DNA from: Caldifarciminota bacterium
Lineage (GTDB): Bacteria; Hydrothermota; Hydrothermia; Hydrothermales; JAJRUZ01
Assembly: GCA_024277525.1 (NCBI GenBank)
Contig: JAJRUZ010000019.1
Location: 1-64,000, forward strand
DNA length: 64,000 nt
Reading direction: 5' to 3'
Shown piece by piece: positions 1-9,977 of this stretch. Both the position numbers and the translations under genes were made by a program. How positions within the stretch are numbered: position 1 is the stretch's first letter; each line of letters begins with the position of its first letter. The notes under the pieces are model-generated. The model had not been told where the DNA came from. It made no database searches and was given only the letters and a program-made list of their open reading frames with translations.

Positions 1-406
1 TGATTTAAATTTTTGTCAAATATAAAATAGTTTTCTCCTTTTCTGAAAAATTTGCTGAATTTTGCAATTTTTCTTCCTGAAATATCAAAAATATCTATAA
101 ATACCCTATCATCAGAAGGAAGTAAGAGATAAAGAACAGGATTACCCGAATCGTAATAAATATAGGAATTGAAAGAATAATTTGTATCAGGCAAAAGAGT
201 ATCTGTTTTATAGACTGCTAAGAAATCCTCATGGGCGTAGATGAAATAGTTTTTATAAATAATAGGAAAACACCAAGAAGGCCAGATGGCATTACTTGAA
301 GGTAAGGCGAGTTTTAAAACCGGTTCTCCACTTGTTAAATTTTTTATAACATATATAAAATCCAGATTCGTAGCCCACAATATGCCAGATACAGTAAATA
401 AAGGGT
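1..406 (-). CDS. C-terminal part of secreted beta-propeller protein, other frame, cut by window edge
   Basis: After the C8 tract at 407-414 the minus strand stays open in the neighbouring frame to base 1. It encodes a continuation starting GDPLFTVSGILWATNLDF and reaching FDISGRKIAKF near base 70. That last motif is typical of the Ig-like C-terminal sorting (Por/T9SS) or FlgD-like domain that ends many exported proteins of FCB-related bacteria. It is therefore the true C-terminus of the gene at 344-1807, displaced by one base, and it continues beyond the window. Confidence 0.75.
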
Positions 407-1807
407 CCCCCCCCTACCTGCTTCTGGTCTTATCGGGGTGAAATAAAAATGAATTTTTAGTTCTCCGGTAGAAACATCTCTTGCCTGAAGATGTGTAAAA
501 ATTGTGTCCCCTGTGCCGTATTCTCCATAAGAAAACCATAAATTACTTTCATAAAATCTTATAGGCATGTTAAACAAACCGGAAACTTTTTCTTTTAAAT
601 TAGGAGAACCTGAAAAAACATCTATTCCGAACAAAGTATCGGTTGAGAAAAAGAATATTTTATTATCATAAATTGATAGCCAGGCGATTCCTCCCGGTGC
701 ATCAAAAAACCATATTGAATCTCCTGTTATATAATTCCTCGCCTGCAAAAAACCTCCTCCTTTGTGAAAAATCACACCACTATAATAAGCAGGAACCCCT
801 CCCCCTGAAACAGACCACAAAGAATCCCCTCTATATGTAAAAGCAAATATTTTTGACTTTCCGTAACTCGGAACATATATAAATGTGTCAACAACAATAG
901 GCTGACTCTGAACCGATTTTAATGTCTTTGCCCATTTCAATTCTCCCGTAAAAGGGTCCAAAGCATAAAATGTTGTATCAGAATCAGGATTGAACCCTAT
1001 CCATGTCCCTACAAATAATATTGAATCTCCCTCCGATAAAACGGATGTCATCGCATTCGCCGTAAGAACCCTCTCCCAGATAATCTGTCCCGTCTCAATA
1101 TCAACCGCCATTATCTTGTTCCATTCTATATGAGCCTTGGGAATAAAAAGCATATCTTGACCGGCACAACCCGATATTTCCGCTGTCCAGGATCCCGCTC
1201 CTCCCCAGTTCCATTGCCACTTATATTCCAAAGGCGGATATAAAACAAAAGGATAATATCCCGTATGCTGTGCATTATATCCGAGCATTCGCCAGCTGTA
1301 TTTGTCAGGTCCTTGATACTGCCTGATTAATGAAGGATTTATATAATAACCTTCTTTTATTTTTATTAAATTTTCACTCGCGGTTCGGAAACCGCTCCTA
1401 CTGAGATTCGGGGAGCGGGAATCGGGATTCGGGTTTCGGGATGAAGATTTTTTAAAATCAAAAGGTATTAATTCCTTTCCCGATATAAAATATTCTTTCA
1501 CTTTCGCGGTTCGGAAACCGCTCCTACCATAATAAACCCTTAATTTCAAATTCGCATTTTTCCTCCATTTATCCTTTGTCACCCATAAAATCGTGTCTTT
1601 TAAAAATTTTCGCGGTTCGGAAACCGCTCCTACATCTGAATAAATATTTCTGTGAAAACCTACAGGATAATCCTTTCCCTTATAATTATAAATCAATTCT
1701 ATCTTTTGGACCCCTTTTCTTAAATAATACTCCACCATAATTGATGATGAATCCTTTGAAATATAACCTTTTACATAATAAGCAAAAAGAAAAACAAAAA
1801 ATTTCAT
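344..1807 (-). CDS. Secreted PQQ-like (BamB-like) beta-propeller protein, frameshifted
   Basis: An exported protein of unknown ligand. It has a hydrophobic N-terminus, then an N-terminal region with three inserted REP-like palindromes, then from about residue 170 a PQQ-like propeller. The propeller shows an entry motif WRMLGYNAQHTGYYP and repeats of the type MAVDIETGQIIWERV, FYALDPFTGELKWAK and ARDVSTGELK. The listed frame ends in an unconvincing tail (YLLYLAYCGLRIW) just after a C8 homopolymer at 407-414; one extra base there would join it to the sorting-domain frame at 1-406. Start ATG at 1807 is 6 nt from a TATAAT box and has no Shine-Dalgarno sequence. Propeller assignment is firm; the function is unknown. 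Confidence 0.8.
   Translation of the reverse strand: MKFFVFLFAYYVKGYISKDSSSIMVEYYLRKGVQKIELIYNYKGKDYPVGFHRNIYSDVGAVSEPRKFLKDTILWVTKDKWRKNANLKLRVYYGRSGFRTAKVKEYFISGKELIPFDFKKSSSRNPNPDSRSPNLSRSGFRTASENLIKIKEGYYINPSLIRQYQGPDKYSWRMLGYNAQHTGYYPFVLYPPLEYKWQWNWGGAGSWTAEISGCAGQDMLFIPKAHIEWNKIMAVDIETGQIIWERVLTANAMTSVLSEGDSILFVGTWIGFNPDSDTTFYALDPFTGELKWAKTLKSVQSQPIVVDTFIYVPSYGKSKIFAFTYRGDSLWSVSGGGVPAYYSGVIFHKGGGFLQARNYITGDSIWFFDAPGGIAWLSIYDNKIFFFSTDTLFGIDVFSGSPNLKEKVSGLFNMPIRFYESNLWFSYGEYGTGDTIFTHLQARDVSTGELKIHFYFTPIRPEAGRGGTLYLLYLAYCGLRIWILYML
1379..1401 (-). repeat. GTAG-headed REP-like palindrome, copy 1
   Basis: A 23-bp element reading GTAGGAGCGG on the minus strand and then completing the palindrome GCGGTTTCCGAACCGC. 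It lies inside the propeller gene and is translated as RSGFRTA. A 5' GTAG/GTRG tetranucleotide followed by an imperfect palindrome is the hallmark of REP elements associated with RAYT transposases. It is flanked by an odd G-rich stretch at 1405-1441 that encodes SRNPNPDSRSPN. Confidence 0.8.
1505..1527 (-). repeat. GTAG-headed REP-like palindrome, copy 2
   Basis: An identical 23-bp copy in the same orientation as copy 1, read in the same frame (GRSGFRTA). It lies 126 bp from copy 1 within the same gene. Confidence 0.8.
1611..1633 (-). repeat. GTAG-headed REP-like palindrome, copy 3
   Basis: A third identical copy in the same orientation. Here the host gene reads it in a different frame (VGAVSEPRK), which argues that the DNA element rather than the encoded peptide is what is conserved. 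Confidence 0.8.
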
Positions 1808-1813
1808 ATTTTT

Positions 1814-1842
1814 ATTATAATTATTTCTGAAATCAGAATCAA
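1814..1842 (-). promoter_or_regulatory. Promoter of the propeller gene, leaderless type
   Basis: On the minus strand TTGATT (1837-1842), a 17-bp spacer and TATAAT (1814-1819). The ATG at 1807 is only 6 nt from the -10 box and no Shine-Dalgarno sequence is present. Confidence 0.6.
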
Positions 1843-1937
1843 AAAATAATAATTTAAACCCTTCATTTAATTTAATAAAATATACTTCTCATTTCGACGA
1901 TAACTTTCTGACTTCAATGGCAAACATGAGTTATTCT

Positions 1938-2666
1938 TTATTTTTGGTATGCTCTTTTCATTAAAATCTCTACATATTCTTTTACAATATTCTGAATTCC
2001 GGCTAATACACTGTCCGCAATGATTGCAAAACCGATGGATACTTCTTCAATTTCCTCAATTTCAAGCAGAGGAATTATATTTTGTCTTGTCAATCCGTGC
2101 CCTGCTCTTACTTTTAAACCTAAGGAACTTGCAAATTTTGCTGCACTTTTTAATCTTTTAATTTCCTTCTCTCTTTTTTTTCCTTTTGAAATTACATAAG
2201 AATTCGTGTTTAATTCAACAGCATCAGCACCTATTTGTTTTGCAATTTTTATCATCTCGTTATCGGGCTCTATAAATATACTGACCTTGATTCCTTTTTT
2301 CTTTAATTTTTTAATCGCTTTTTCCGCATCTTCTTTTGTCTTTACAAGATCAAGCCCTCCCTCGGTTGTAACCTCTCCCTCCCTTTCCGGCACGAGTGTT
2401 ACCCAATCCGGTTTTACTTTACACGCAAAATCAACAAATTCCGTACACATTTCAAGATTTAACTCTCCTGTTATATGTTTTTTTAATTTTTTTACATCTT
2501 CTTCCTTTATATGTCTTCTATCAAGTCTTATATGACAAGTAATACCCGAAGCACCTGCCTGTTCCGCCAAAATTGCAGCAACAAGAGGATCAGGAAATTT
2601 CTCCTTCCTTGCTTCTCTTAAAGTTGCAATATGATCAACATTTACACTTAATCTGATCGGTTTCAT
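1938..2666 (-). CDS. pdxJ: Pyridoxine 5'-phosphate synthase
   Basis: Condenses 3-amino-1-hydroxyacetone phosphate with deoxyxylulose 5-phosphate in the DXP-dependent vitamin B6 pathway (cytosolic TIM barrel). The 242-residue length is normal. Recognisable family segments are LSVNVDHIATLREAR at the N-terminus, HIRLDRRHI near residue 45, VTLVPEREGEVTTEGG near residue 90, and VRAGHGL with EVSIGFAII near the C-terminus. It is the last gene of the minus-strand operon and overlaps the HEPN gene by 4 nt. The other B6 pathway genes are not in the window. Confidence 0.95.
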   Translation of the reverse strand: MKPIRLSVNVDHIATLREARKEKFPDPLVAAILAEQAGASGITCHIRLDRRHIKEEDVKKLKKHITGELNLEMCTEFVDFACKVKPDWVTLVPEREGEVTTEGGLDLVKTKEDAEKAIKKLKKKGIKVSIFIEPDNEMIKIAKQIGADAVELNTNSYVISKGKKREKEIKRLKSAAKFASSLGLKVRAGHGLTRQNIIPLLEIEEIEEVSIGFAIIADSVLAGIQNIVKEYVEILMKRAYQK

Positions 2667-3058
2667 ATTTCCATTATAGGTTTGAAAATTTCAAATATTT
2701 TTCTCGTTTTTTTTAATGAATTTTCCGCGGTCTCACAATCATAAACTTTTTCACCGTAAAAAGCAGGAAGTCTTTTTTCGGATAAATACCTTGAAACAAA
2801 AATAACTTCTTCAATTTTTTCTTTATCCATAAGAATTTTCTTTTCCTTTAAAATCTTTCCGACTAAACTTCCCACATCATGAACTTTCGGAAAATCAATC
2901 CCTAAGGATTTCAGAAAAGCTTTATATAACAACTCAATTGCCTCCTGACATCTCCTTATAGTGGAATTCCACTTTTTATTTCTAAATGAATACTCTGCCA
3001 GTTCAAGATGCCATTTTGCCTCCTCATAAAGAAGTCTGGATTGTTCTTTATTTTTCAT
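2663..3058 (-). CDS. HEPN domain protein, partner of the MNT gene
   Basis: A 131-residue all-helical protein with HEPN features: AKWHLELAEYSFRNKKWNSTIRRCQEAIE in helices 1-2 and the C-terminal YLSEKRLPAFYG signature used in place of RYP. It lies directly downstream of a minimal nucleotidyltransferase gene, overlapping it by 4 nt, as in HEPN/MNT type VII toxin-antitoxin pairs. The catalytic RX4-6H RNase motif is not obvious, so toxicity is uncertain. Such pairs are common in thermophiles. It sits between metabolic genes with tight overlaps. Confidence 0.8.
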   Translation of the reverse strand: MKNKEQSRLLYEEAKWHLELAEYSFRNKKWNSTIRRCQEAIELLYKAFLKSLGIDFPKVHDVGSLVGKILKEKKILMDKEKIEEVIFVSRYLSEKRLPAFYGEKVYDCETAENSLKKTRKIFEIFKPIMEI

Positions 3059-3567
3059 ATCCTTATTTCCAATTCTTCTCCCGGCTTTAAATCCGGCTTT
3101 AAAATCCAGTAATACCCATGTTCATTTATGTATTCTTTTCTGGTTCCATGACTCTTCATCCATCTTTTAAAGTCATTTATGATTTTTTCCAATTTACCTT
3201 CTTTATCAAAAATAATGATTCCTTGCTCCTGAATATCAAGTAATATAACAGGATTTTCTCTCAGTTCCTTTTCTTTATAATATAGAGACATCGGAGTATA
3301 AGGAAGATTTCTTCTCATAAATTCTTCATGGTCAATTTTTTGAATATAATCTTTAAATCTTTTTGCCATTTCTTCTATCGGGTCATGCTCATAGGAATCA
3401 TCCAGCAGAACCAGAAAATCAATGTCACTATCCTTTGTTGCCTTTCCTTTTGCAACAGAACCAAATATTAACACTCCCGATAATTTATCCCCGAAACATT
3501 TTTTTAATATATCGAGATAACTTCTGATTGCTTTTTCTAACAACTCAGGAAATCTTTTTCTGAGCAT
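3055..3567 (-). CDS. MNT-type nucleotidyltransferase domain protein
   Basis: A 170-residue protein with the minimal nucleotidyltransferase signature [23 protein letters not shown] near residues 31-53 (GS, then DxD metal ligands). In type VII systems the MNT partner AMPylates or otherwise modifies the HEPN toxin. The ATG lies 22 nt inside the 3' end of the malic enzyme gene, so translation is probably coupled to it. The C-terminal part ([21 protein letters not shown]) resembles the extension seen in longer MNT proteins of archaea and thermophiles. Substrate unknown. Confidence 0.8.
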   Translation of the reverse strand: MLRKRFPELLEKAIRSYLDILKKCFGDKLSGVLIFGSVAKGKATKDSDIDFLVLLDDSYEHDPIEEMAKRFKDYIQKIDHEEFMRRNLPYTPMSLYYKEKELRENPVILLDIQEQGIIIFDKEGKLEKIINDFKRWMKSHGTRKEYINEHGYYWILKPDLKPGEELEIRI

Positions 3568-5797
3568 CCCTCACCACTATTGCTGTCATGTTTACAATAT
3601 CCTGTACATCATCGCCTTTTTGCAGAACATGAACAGCCATCTTTGTTCCTAAGAGAATGGGACCTATTACCTGAGCATTCCCTAAGCGTTGCAATATTTT
3701 ATATGAAATGTTTGCTGCGTCAAGATTCGGGAAAATTAAAACATTTGCCCTCTCTTTTAATTCGGAGAAGGGATAAAATTCTTTGATTATCTGCGGAACA
3801 AGGGCGGTATCCGCCTGCATTTCACCATCAGCAATAACATTCGGTGCCTTCTGTTTAAATATCCGAACAGCCTTTCTTATTTTTTCCGTTTCTTTTGATT
3901 TTACACTTCCGAAATTTGAAAAGGATAAAAATGCAACCTTGGGTGTGATTCCCATTTCTTTTGCTAAATTTGCAGCAAGTAACGCAATTTCGGCAAGGGT
4001 TTCGGAATCAGGATTTATATTTATTGTGGCATCCGCAAAAAAGAAAACCTCATCTTCAACAATCACAATGTAAAGACCCGCTGCATGAGATACATTTTCT
4101 TTTGTCTTTATTATCTGTAATACAGGTCTCACTGCATCAGCATAATCAAGTGTTAAACCTGTCAAAAGTCCATCAGCATCTCCTTCATGAACCATCATGC
4201 TTCCGAAAACAGTAGGATTTGTAAGCATGTAGTATGCCCATTGTCTCGTTATTCCCTTTCTTTGCCTCATATTGAAAAGTTTTTCCGCATAAATCTCCCT
4301 TTTCGGTGAAATCACAGGATCAACTATTTCGTATTCAAATGATAGTTTTAACCTCTCGATTTTTTGCTTAATTATATCTTCTCTTCCGAGTAACACAACC
4401 CTTGCAATTCCTTCATTTGCAACAATGTTTGCAGCCCTTATGATTTTTTCATGTTCTCCCTCCGCATATACAATTTTCATGGGTTTCCTTTTCGCTTCCT
4501 GAATAACAATGTGCATAACCCTTCCGCCTTTGAGTGCCTTGGCTTTCAATCTTTCTTTGTATTCCTCTATATCAATCTTTACCCTTGCAACTCCTGTCTC
4601 AATTGCCGCCTTAGCAACCGCAGGAGCTTCCCAGAAAACAACCCTGGGATCAAGTGGTTTCGGAATTATGTAATCCGGTCCGAATTCAATCCTGTCCACT
4701 CCGTATGCTCTTGCAACGGAATCAGGAACATCTTCCCTTGCAAGTGCTGCAAGAGCTTTTGCTGCTGCAAGTTTCATTTCATCATTGATTTTTCTCGCCC
4801 TTACATCAAGAGCACCCCTGAAAATAAAGGGAAATCCCAGAACATTATTCACCTGATTCGGGTAATCACTTCTTCCTGTTGCAACTATTGCATCGGGTCG
4901 TGCGGATTTTGCATCTTCATAAGGAATTTCGGGATCAGGATTCGCCATTGCAAATATTATGGGTTTGTCAGCCATTCTCTTAACCATTTCTTTTGTTACC
5001 ACATTTCCTATGGATAGACCTACAAAAACATCTGCACCCTCAAGTGCTTCTGCAAGTGTTCTCTTATCTGTCTCAACCGCAAATTCTTCTTTAAACCTGT
5101 TCATACCTTCCTTTCTACCCTTATAAATGACTCCTCTGGAATCACACATTATCAAATTTTCCTTTTTTACCCCGAGTAATAAATAAAATCTTGCACACGC
5201 AATAGCAGATGCACCCGCACCGTTAAATACCACTTTGACCTCGTCAATCTTTTTACCGACAAGTTCAAGTGCATTTAAAAGCCCTGCTCCTGAAATTATC
5301 GCTGTGCCGTGCTGATCATCATGAAATACCGGAATATCAAGTTCTTCTTTTAATCTTTCTTCAATTTCAAAGCATTCGGGAGCCTTAATATCCTCAAGAT
5401 TTATTCCGCCGAAAGTGGGAGAAATCAATTTGACGGTCTTAATAAATTCTTCAATATCCTCGGTGTCTATCTCAATATCAATTGCATCAACATCTGCAAA
5501 TCTTTTGAAAAGAACACATTTTCCCTCCATAACCGGCTTTCCAGCAAGTGCTCCTATATTTCCAAGTCCGAGAACAGCAGTTCCGTTTGAAATAACAGCA
5601 ACCAAGTTCCCTTTTGCTGTATATTCAAAAACAGTTAAAGGATCTTTTGCTATCTCCCTGCACGGTTCCGCAACTCCGGGTGTATAAGCAAGGGATAAAT
5701 CTCTCTGTGTCTCACAAGGCTTTGTTAATTTGATCTCTATTTTTCCTTTCCTTCCTTTGGAATGATAATCAAGGGCTTCTTCACGTGTTATTTTCAT
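3545..5797 (-). CDS. maeB: NADP-type malic enzyme with phosphotransacetylase-like domain
   Basis: Oxidatively decarboxylates malate to pyruvate. The 750-residue length fits the MaeB multidomain class. The N-terminal malic domain has YTPGVAEPC near residue 38, [20 protein letters not shown] near residue 75, and [10 protein letters not shown]. The NAD(P)-binding domain has [16 protein letters not shown] near residue 190. The C-terminal PTA-like domain starts near residue 425 ([22 protein letters not shown]) and probably serves allosteric control rather than catalysis. The ATG is preceded by AAGGAG. The leader carries a T-arm-like hairpin at 5825-5837. It supplies pyruvate for biosynthesis and complements the gluconeogenic operon at 8.6 kb. 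Confidence 0.95.
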   Translation of the reverse strand: MKITREEALDYHSKGRKGKIEIKLTKPCETQRDLSLAYTPGVAEPCREIAKDPLTVFEYTAKGNLVAVISNGTAVLGLGNIGALAGKPVMEGKCVLFKRFADVDAIDIEIDTEDIEEFIKTVKLISPTFGGINLEDIKAPECFEIEERLKEELDIPVFHDDQHGTAIISGAGLLNALELVGKKIDEVKVVFNGAGASAIACARFYLLLGVKKENLIMCDSRGVIYKGRKEGMNRFKEEFAVETDKRTLAEALEGADVFVGLSIGNVVTKEMVKRMADKPIIFAMANPDPEIPYEDAKSARPDAIVATGRSDYPNQVNNVLGFPFIFRGALDVRARKINDEMKLAAAKALAALAREDVPDSVARAYGVDRIEFGPDYIIPKPLDPRVVFWEAPAVAKAAIETGVARVKIDIEEYKERLKAKALKGGRVMHIVIQEAKRKPMKIVYAEGEHEKIIRAANIVANEGIARVVLLGREDIIKQKIERLKLSFEYEIVDPVISPKREIYAEKLFNMRQRKGITRQWAYYMLTNPTVFGSMMVHEGDADGLLTGLTLDYADAVRPVLQIIKTKENVSHAAGLYIVIVEDEVFFFADATININPDSETLAEIALLAANLAKEMGITPKVAFLSFSNFGSVKSKETEKIRKAVRIFKQKAPNVIADGEMQADTALVPQIIKEFYPFSELKERANVLIFPNLDAANISYKILQRLGNAQVIGPILLGTKMAVHVLQKGDDVQDIVNMTAIVVRDAQKKIS

Positions 5798-5824
5798 AAT
5801 TAAATCTCCTTTTAAAAATATTCC

Positions 5825-5837
5825 GGGATTTCAACCC
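5825..5837 (-). promoter_or_regulatory. T-arm-like leader hairpin upstream of maeB
   Basis: On the minus strand GGG-TTGAAAT-CCC: a 3-bp stem and a 7-nt loop, 27 nt before the maeB ATG. It is one of six similar elements at near-constant distance from start codons in this window. Confidence 0.5.
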
Positions 5838-5839
5838 TT

Positions 5840-6247
5840 TCAGTGCCCTCCTTTTCGCCTTTTCTCATTATATTTAAAATCAAGATAATTTTGCAATAAG
5901 TAAGCAGCAGATATTGCATGAATATTCTCTTTTTTGTGCCTTTCCGCCAGTTTTGAAGTAAATCTTTCATCCCAATAAATTACTTTTATTTTAAATTTTT
6001 TTTCAATTTCTCTCCCTTTTTTTCTTATTTTTTGCGATAACTCAAGCCTTTTTCCGGAAAGGGAAAGAGGCTCACCCATCACAATTTGATAAGGATTATA
6101 TTCATCAATTATTTTTTCCAATGTCTCAAAAAAATTACCCTTTTTTAAATCAATTTGAAAGAGCGGAGAAGCAATTAATTCTTTCTCATCCGAAATTGCA
6201 AATCCTATGTACCTTTCACCGTAATCTATACCCAAAATTCTCGACAT
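5840..6247 (-). CDS. ruvX: Putative pre-16S rRNA nuclease YqgF/RuvX
   Basis: An RNase H-fold nuclease implicated in 16S rRNA 5' maturation and historically called a Holliday junction resolvase. The 135-residue length is normal. N-terminal ILGIDYGERYIGFAISD gives the first catalytic Asp; VMGEPLSLSGK (near residue 58) and WDERFTSKLAE (near residue 92) are the other conserved blocks. It abuts the upstream membrane gene and ends 43 nt before maeB. A TTGCAA/TATAAT pair inside its 3' end may give maeB a separate promoter. Confidence 0.9.
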   Translation of the reverse strand: MSRILGIDYGERYIGFAISDEKELIASPLFQIDLKKGNFFETLEKIIDEYNPYQIVMGEPLSLSGKRLELSQKIRKKGREIEKKFKIKVIYWDERFTSKLAERHKKENIHAISAAYLLQNYLDFKYNEKRRKGGH

Positions 6248-8457
<2,210 letters not shown>

Positions 8458-8477
8458 TCATTTTTTTTAAAAGCCGG

Positions 8478-8488
8478 GGGTAGAACCC
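8478..8488 (-). promoter_or_regulatory. T-arm-like leader element upstream of cysC
   Basis: The minus strand reads AGGGTTCTACCCCC: GGG-TTCTACC-CCC when the run of C at 8476-8478 is used. It lies about 23 nt before the GTG start. This is a weaker match than the fbp copy. Confidence 0.4.
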
Positions 8489-8528
8489 TTCAAAATTTCC
8501 CTCGTACACAATGAGATTTTTAAAAACC

Positions 8529-8557
8529 TTGACAAATTCGGTAATATATTATATAAT
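8529..8557 (+). promoter_or_regulatory. Consensus sigma-70 promoter of the fbp-ptsH-ptsI operon
   Basis: Perfect TTGACA (8529-8534), 17-bp spacer, perfect TATAAT (8552-8557). Transcription should start near 8564, giving a leader of about 60 nt that contains a T-arm-like hairpin and a good Shine-Dalgarno (AAGGAGG at 8611-8617). It is the strongest promoter-like sequence in the window. Confidence 0.8.
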
Positions 8558-8583
8558 AAAAATTACAAAAAATCAAAACAGGA

Positions 8584-8596
8584 GGGTTCGATTCCC
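8584..8596 (+). promoter_or_regulatory. T-arm-like leader hairpin upstream of fbp
   Basis: GGG-TTCGATT-CCC, matching the consensus TψC arm loop (TTCRANY), 27 nt before the ATG. No tRNA body surrounds it. Confidence 0.55.
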
Positions 8597-8623
8597 GATA
8601 AAAGAACATTTAAGGAGGCATTC

Positions 8624-9718
8624 ATGAAAACAACCATAAGTGTTATAAAGGCGGATATCGGTGGGTATGTCGGGCATTCGGGTATGCACCCCGCTTTAAT
8701 GGCATTGGCGGAGGATGAATTGGAGGAAGCGAAGAAGCAGGGAAAAATAATAGATTTTTTTGTTGCACACGCAGGAGATGACCTTGAGTTGATAATGACA
8801 CATACAAAAGGAGTGGATAATGCAGAGATTCATGAACTCGCATGGAATATATTTAAAAAAGGAGCAGATAAGGCAAAAGAGATGGGTTTATACGGAGCGG
8901 GTCAGGATATTTTATCCGATGCTTTTTCCGGAAATGTGAAGGGTATGGGACCCGGAGTAGCAGAGATGGAGATAGAGGAGAGACCTTCCGAGCCTATTGT
9001 TGTTTTCATGGCGGATAAAACATCACCCGGAGCATGGAATTATCCTTTATTTAAGATTTTCGGAGACCCTTTTAATACAGCGGGTCTAATAATAGACCCC
9101 AAATTGCATGATGGTTTCATTTTTGAAGTTTTGGATATGAAGGAAGGAAAGGCGATAAAAATGAGGTGTCCCGAGGAAATGTATGACTTGCTTGCTTTAA
9201 TCGGAGCTGTTGAACATTATGCTATTAAAAATGTTTACAGAAAAGATGGGATAATAGCAGCAACCGCATCAACCCAGCGTCTTTCTTATATTGCGGGGAA
9301 ATATGTAGGAAAAGATGACCCTGTAATGATTGTGAGGGCTCAGAGTGGATTTCCCGCTGTGGGTGAGATTCTTGAAGCATTTTCACTTGCCCATATGGTG
9401 GCGGGATGGATGAGGGGTTCACACTGGGGACCCTTAATGCCTGTTTCAATGAAGGATGCCAACTGTACAAGATTTGATGGACCACCAAGGGTTGTAGCAT
9501 TGGGATTTCAAGTAAAAGACGGAAAGCTTATAGGACCCAAGGACATGTTTGATGACCCTGCTTTTGATCTGACAAGAAAAAGGGCTCAGGATATAACCGA
9601 TTATATAAGAAGAATGGGACCGTTTGAACCCCATCGTCTCGGTCTCGAGGAAATGGAATATACAACACTACCCTCTGTTCTTGAAAAATTAAAGGACAGG
9701 TTCTTCAAGGTTGATTGA
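8624..9718 (+). CDS. fbp: Fructose-1,6-bisphosphate aldolase/phosphatase (archaeal type, FBPase class V)
   Basis: The bifunctional gluconeogenic enzyme that makes FBP from triose phosphates and hydrolyses it to fructose 6-phosphate. The 364-residue length and all the signature blocks fit: SVIKADIGGYVGHSG (metal ligands), AGDDLELIMTH, GPGVAEMEIEERPSEP, DKTSPGAWNYPL, and STQRLSYIAGKYVGKDDP. Tyr227 and Lys230 have the three-residue spacing of the catalytic Tyr/Lys pair in the crenarchaeal enzyme. It is found in archaea and deeply branching or thermophilic bacteria, where heat-labile triose phosphates favour a bifunctional enzyme. The last codons overlap the TTG start of ptsH. Confidence 0.95.
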   Translation: MKTTISVIKADIGGYVGHSGMHPALMALAEDELEEAKKQGKIIDFFVAHAGDDLELIMTHTKGVDNAEIHELAWNIFKKGADKAKEMGLYGAGQDILSDAFSGNVKGMGPGVAEMEIEERPSEPIVVFMADKTSPGAWNYPLFKIFGDPFNTAGLIIDPKLHDGFIFEVLDMKEGKAIKMRCPEEMYDLLALIGAVEHYAIKNVYRKDGIIAATASTQRLSYIAGKYVGKDDPVMIVRAQSGFPAVGEILEAFSLAHMVAGWMRGSHWGPLMPVSMKDANCTRFDGPPRVVALGFQVKDGKLIGPKDMFDDPAFDLTRKRAQDITDYIRRMGPFEPHRLGLEEMEYTTLPSVLEKLKDRFFKVD

Positions 9719-9977
9719 AAAAGAAGTAATAGTTCCGAATACCCTCGGAATCCATGCAAGACCTGCGACACAATTTGTTAAGATTGCTTCACAGTTTAAA
9801 TGTGATGTCAAGGTGATAAAAGACGGGGTTGAGGCAAACGGAAAAAGTATCATGAATCTTTTAATCTTGACAGCAACAAAAGGAAGCAGAATAATAATAA
9901 GATGTGATGGACCCGATGAAAAAGAAGCACTTGAGAAACTTGTAAAACTTGTGGAGGACGGTTTCGGTGAAAAATAA
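9711..9977 (+). CDS. ptsH: Phosphocarrier protein HPr
   Basis: Small PTS phosphocarrier of 88 residues. His15 in GIHARPAT is the enzyme I phosphorylation site. Ser46 in NGKSIMNL is the site of the regulatory HPr kinase in organisms that have one, and is kept here. The start is TTG at 9711, overlapping the fbp stop by 8 nt; counting from it places His15 and Ser46 exactly at the family positions, which supports this unusual codon. No EII permease gene is in the window. Confidence 0.93.
   Translation: MIEKEVIVPNTLGIHARPATQFVKIASQFKCDVKVIKDGVEANGKSIMNLLILTATKGSRIIIRCDGPDEKEALEKLVKLVEDGFGEK

Noticed and set aside
4451-5017. 188-codon plus-strand ORF inside maeB
   Set aside because: Cysteine- and serine-rich shadow of conserved malic enzyme sequence, with no start signal.
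8584-8596. Possible tRNA at the GGGTTCGATTCCC motif
   Set aside because: The T-arm-like hairpin stands alone: no acceptor stem, D-arm or anticodon arm can be fitted around it, and it lies in a leader between a promoter and a start codon.
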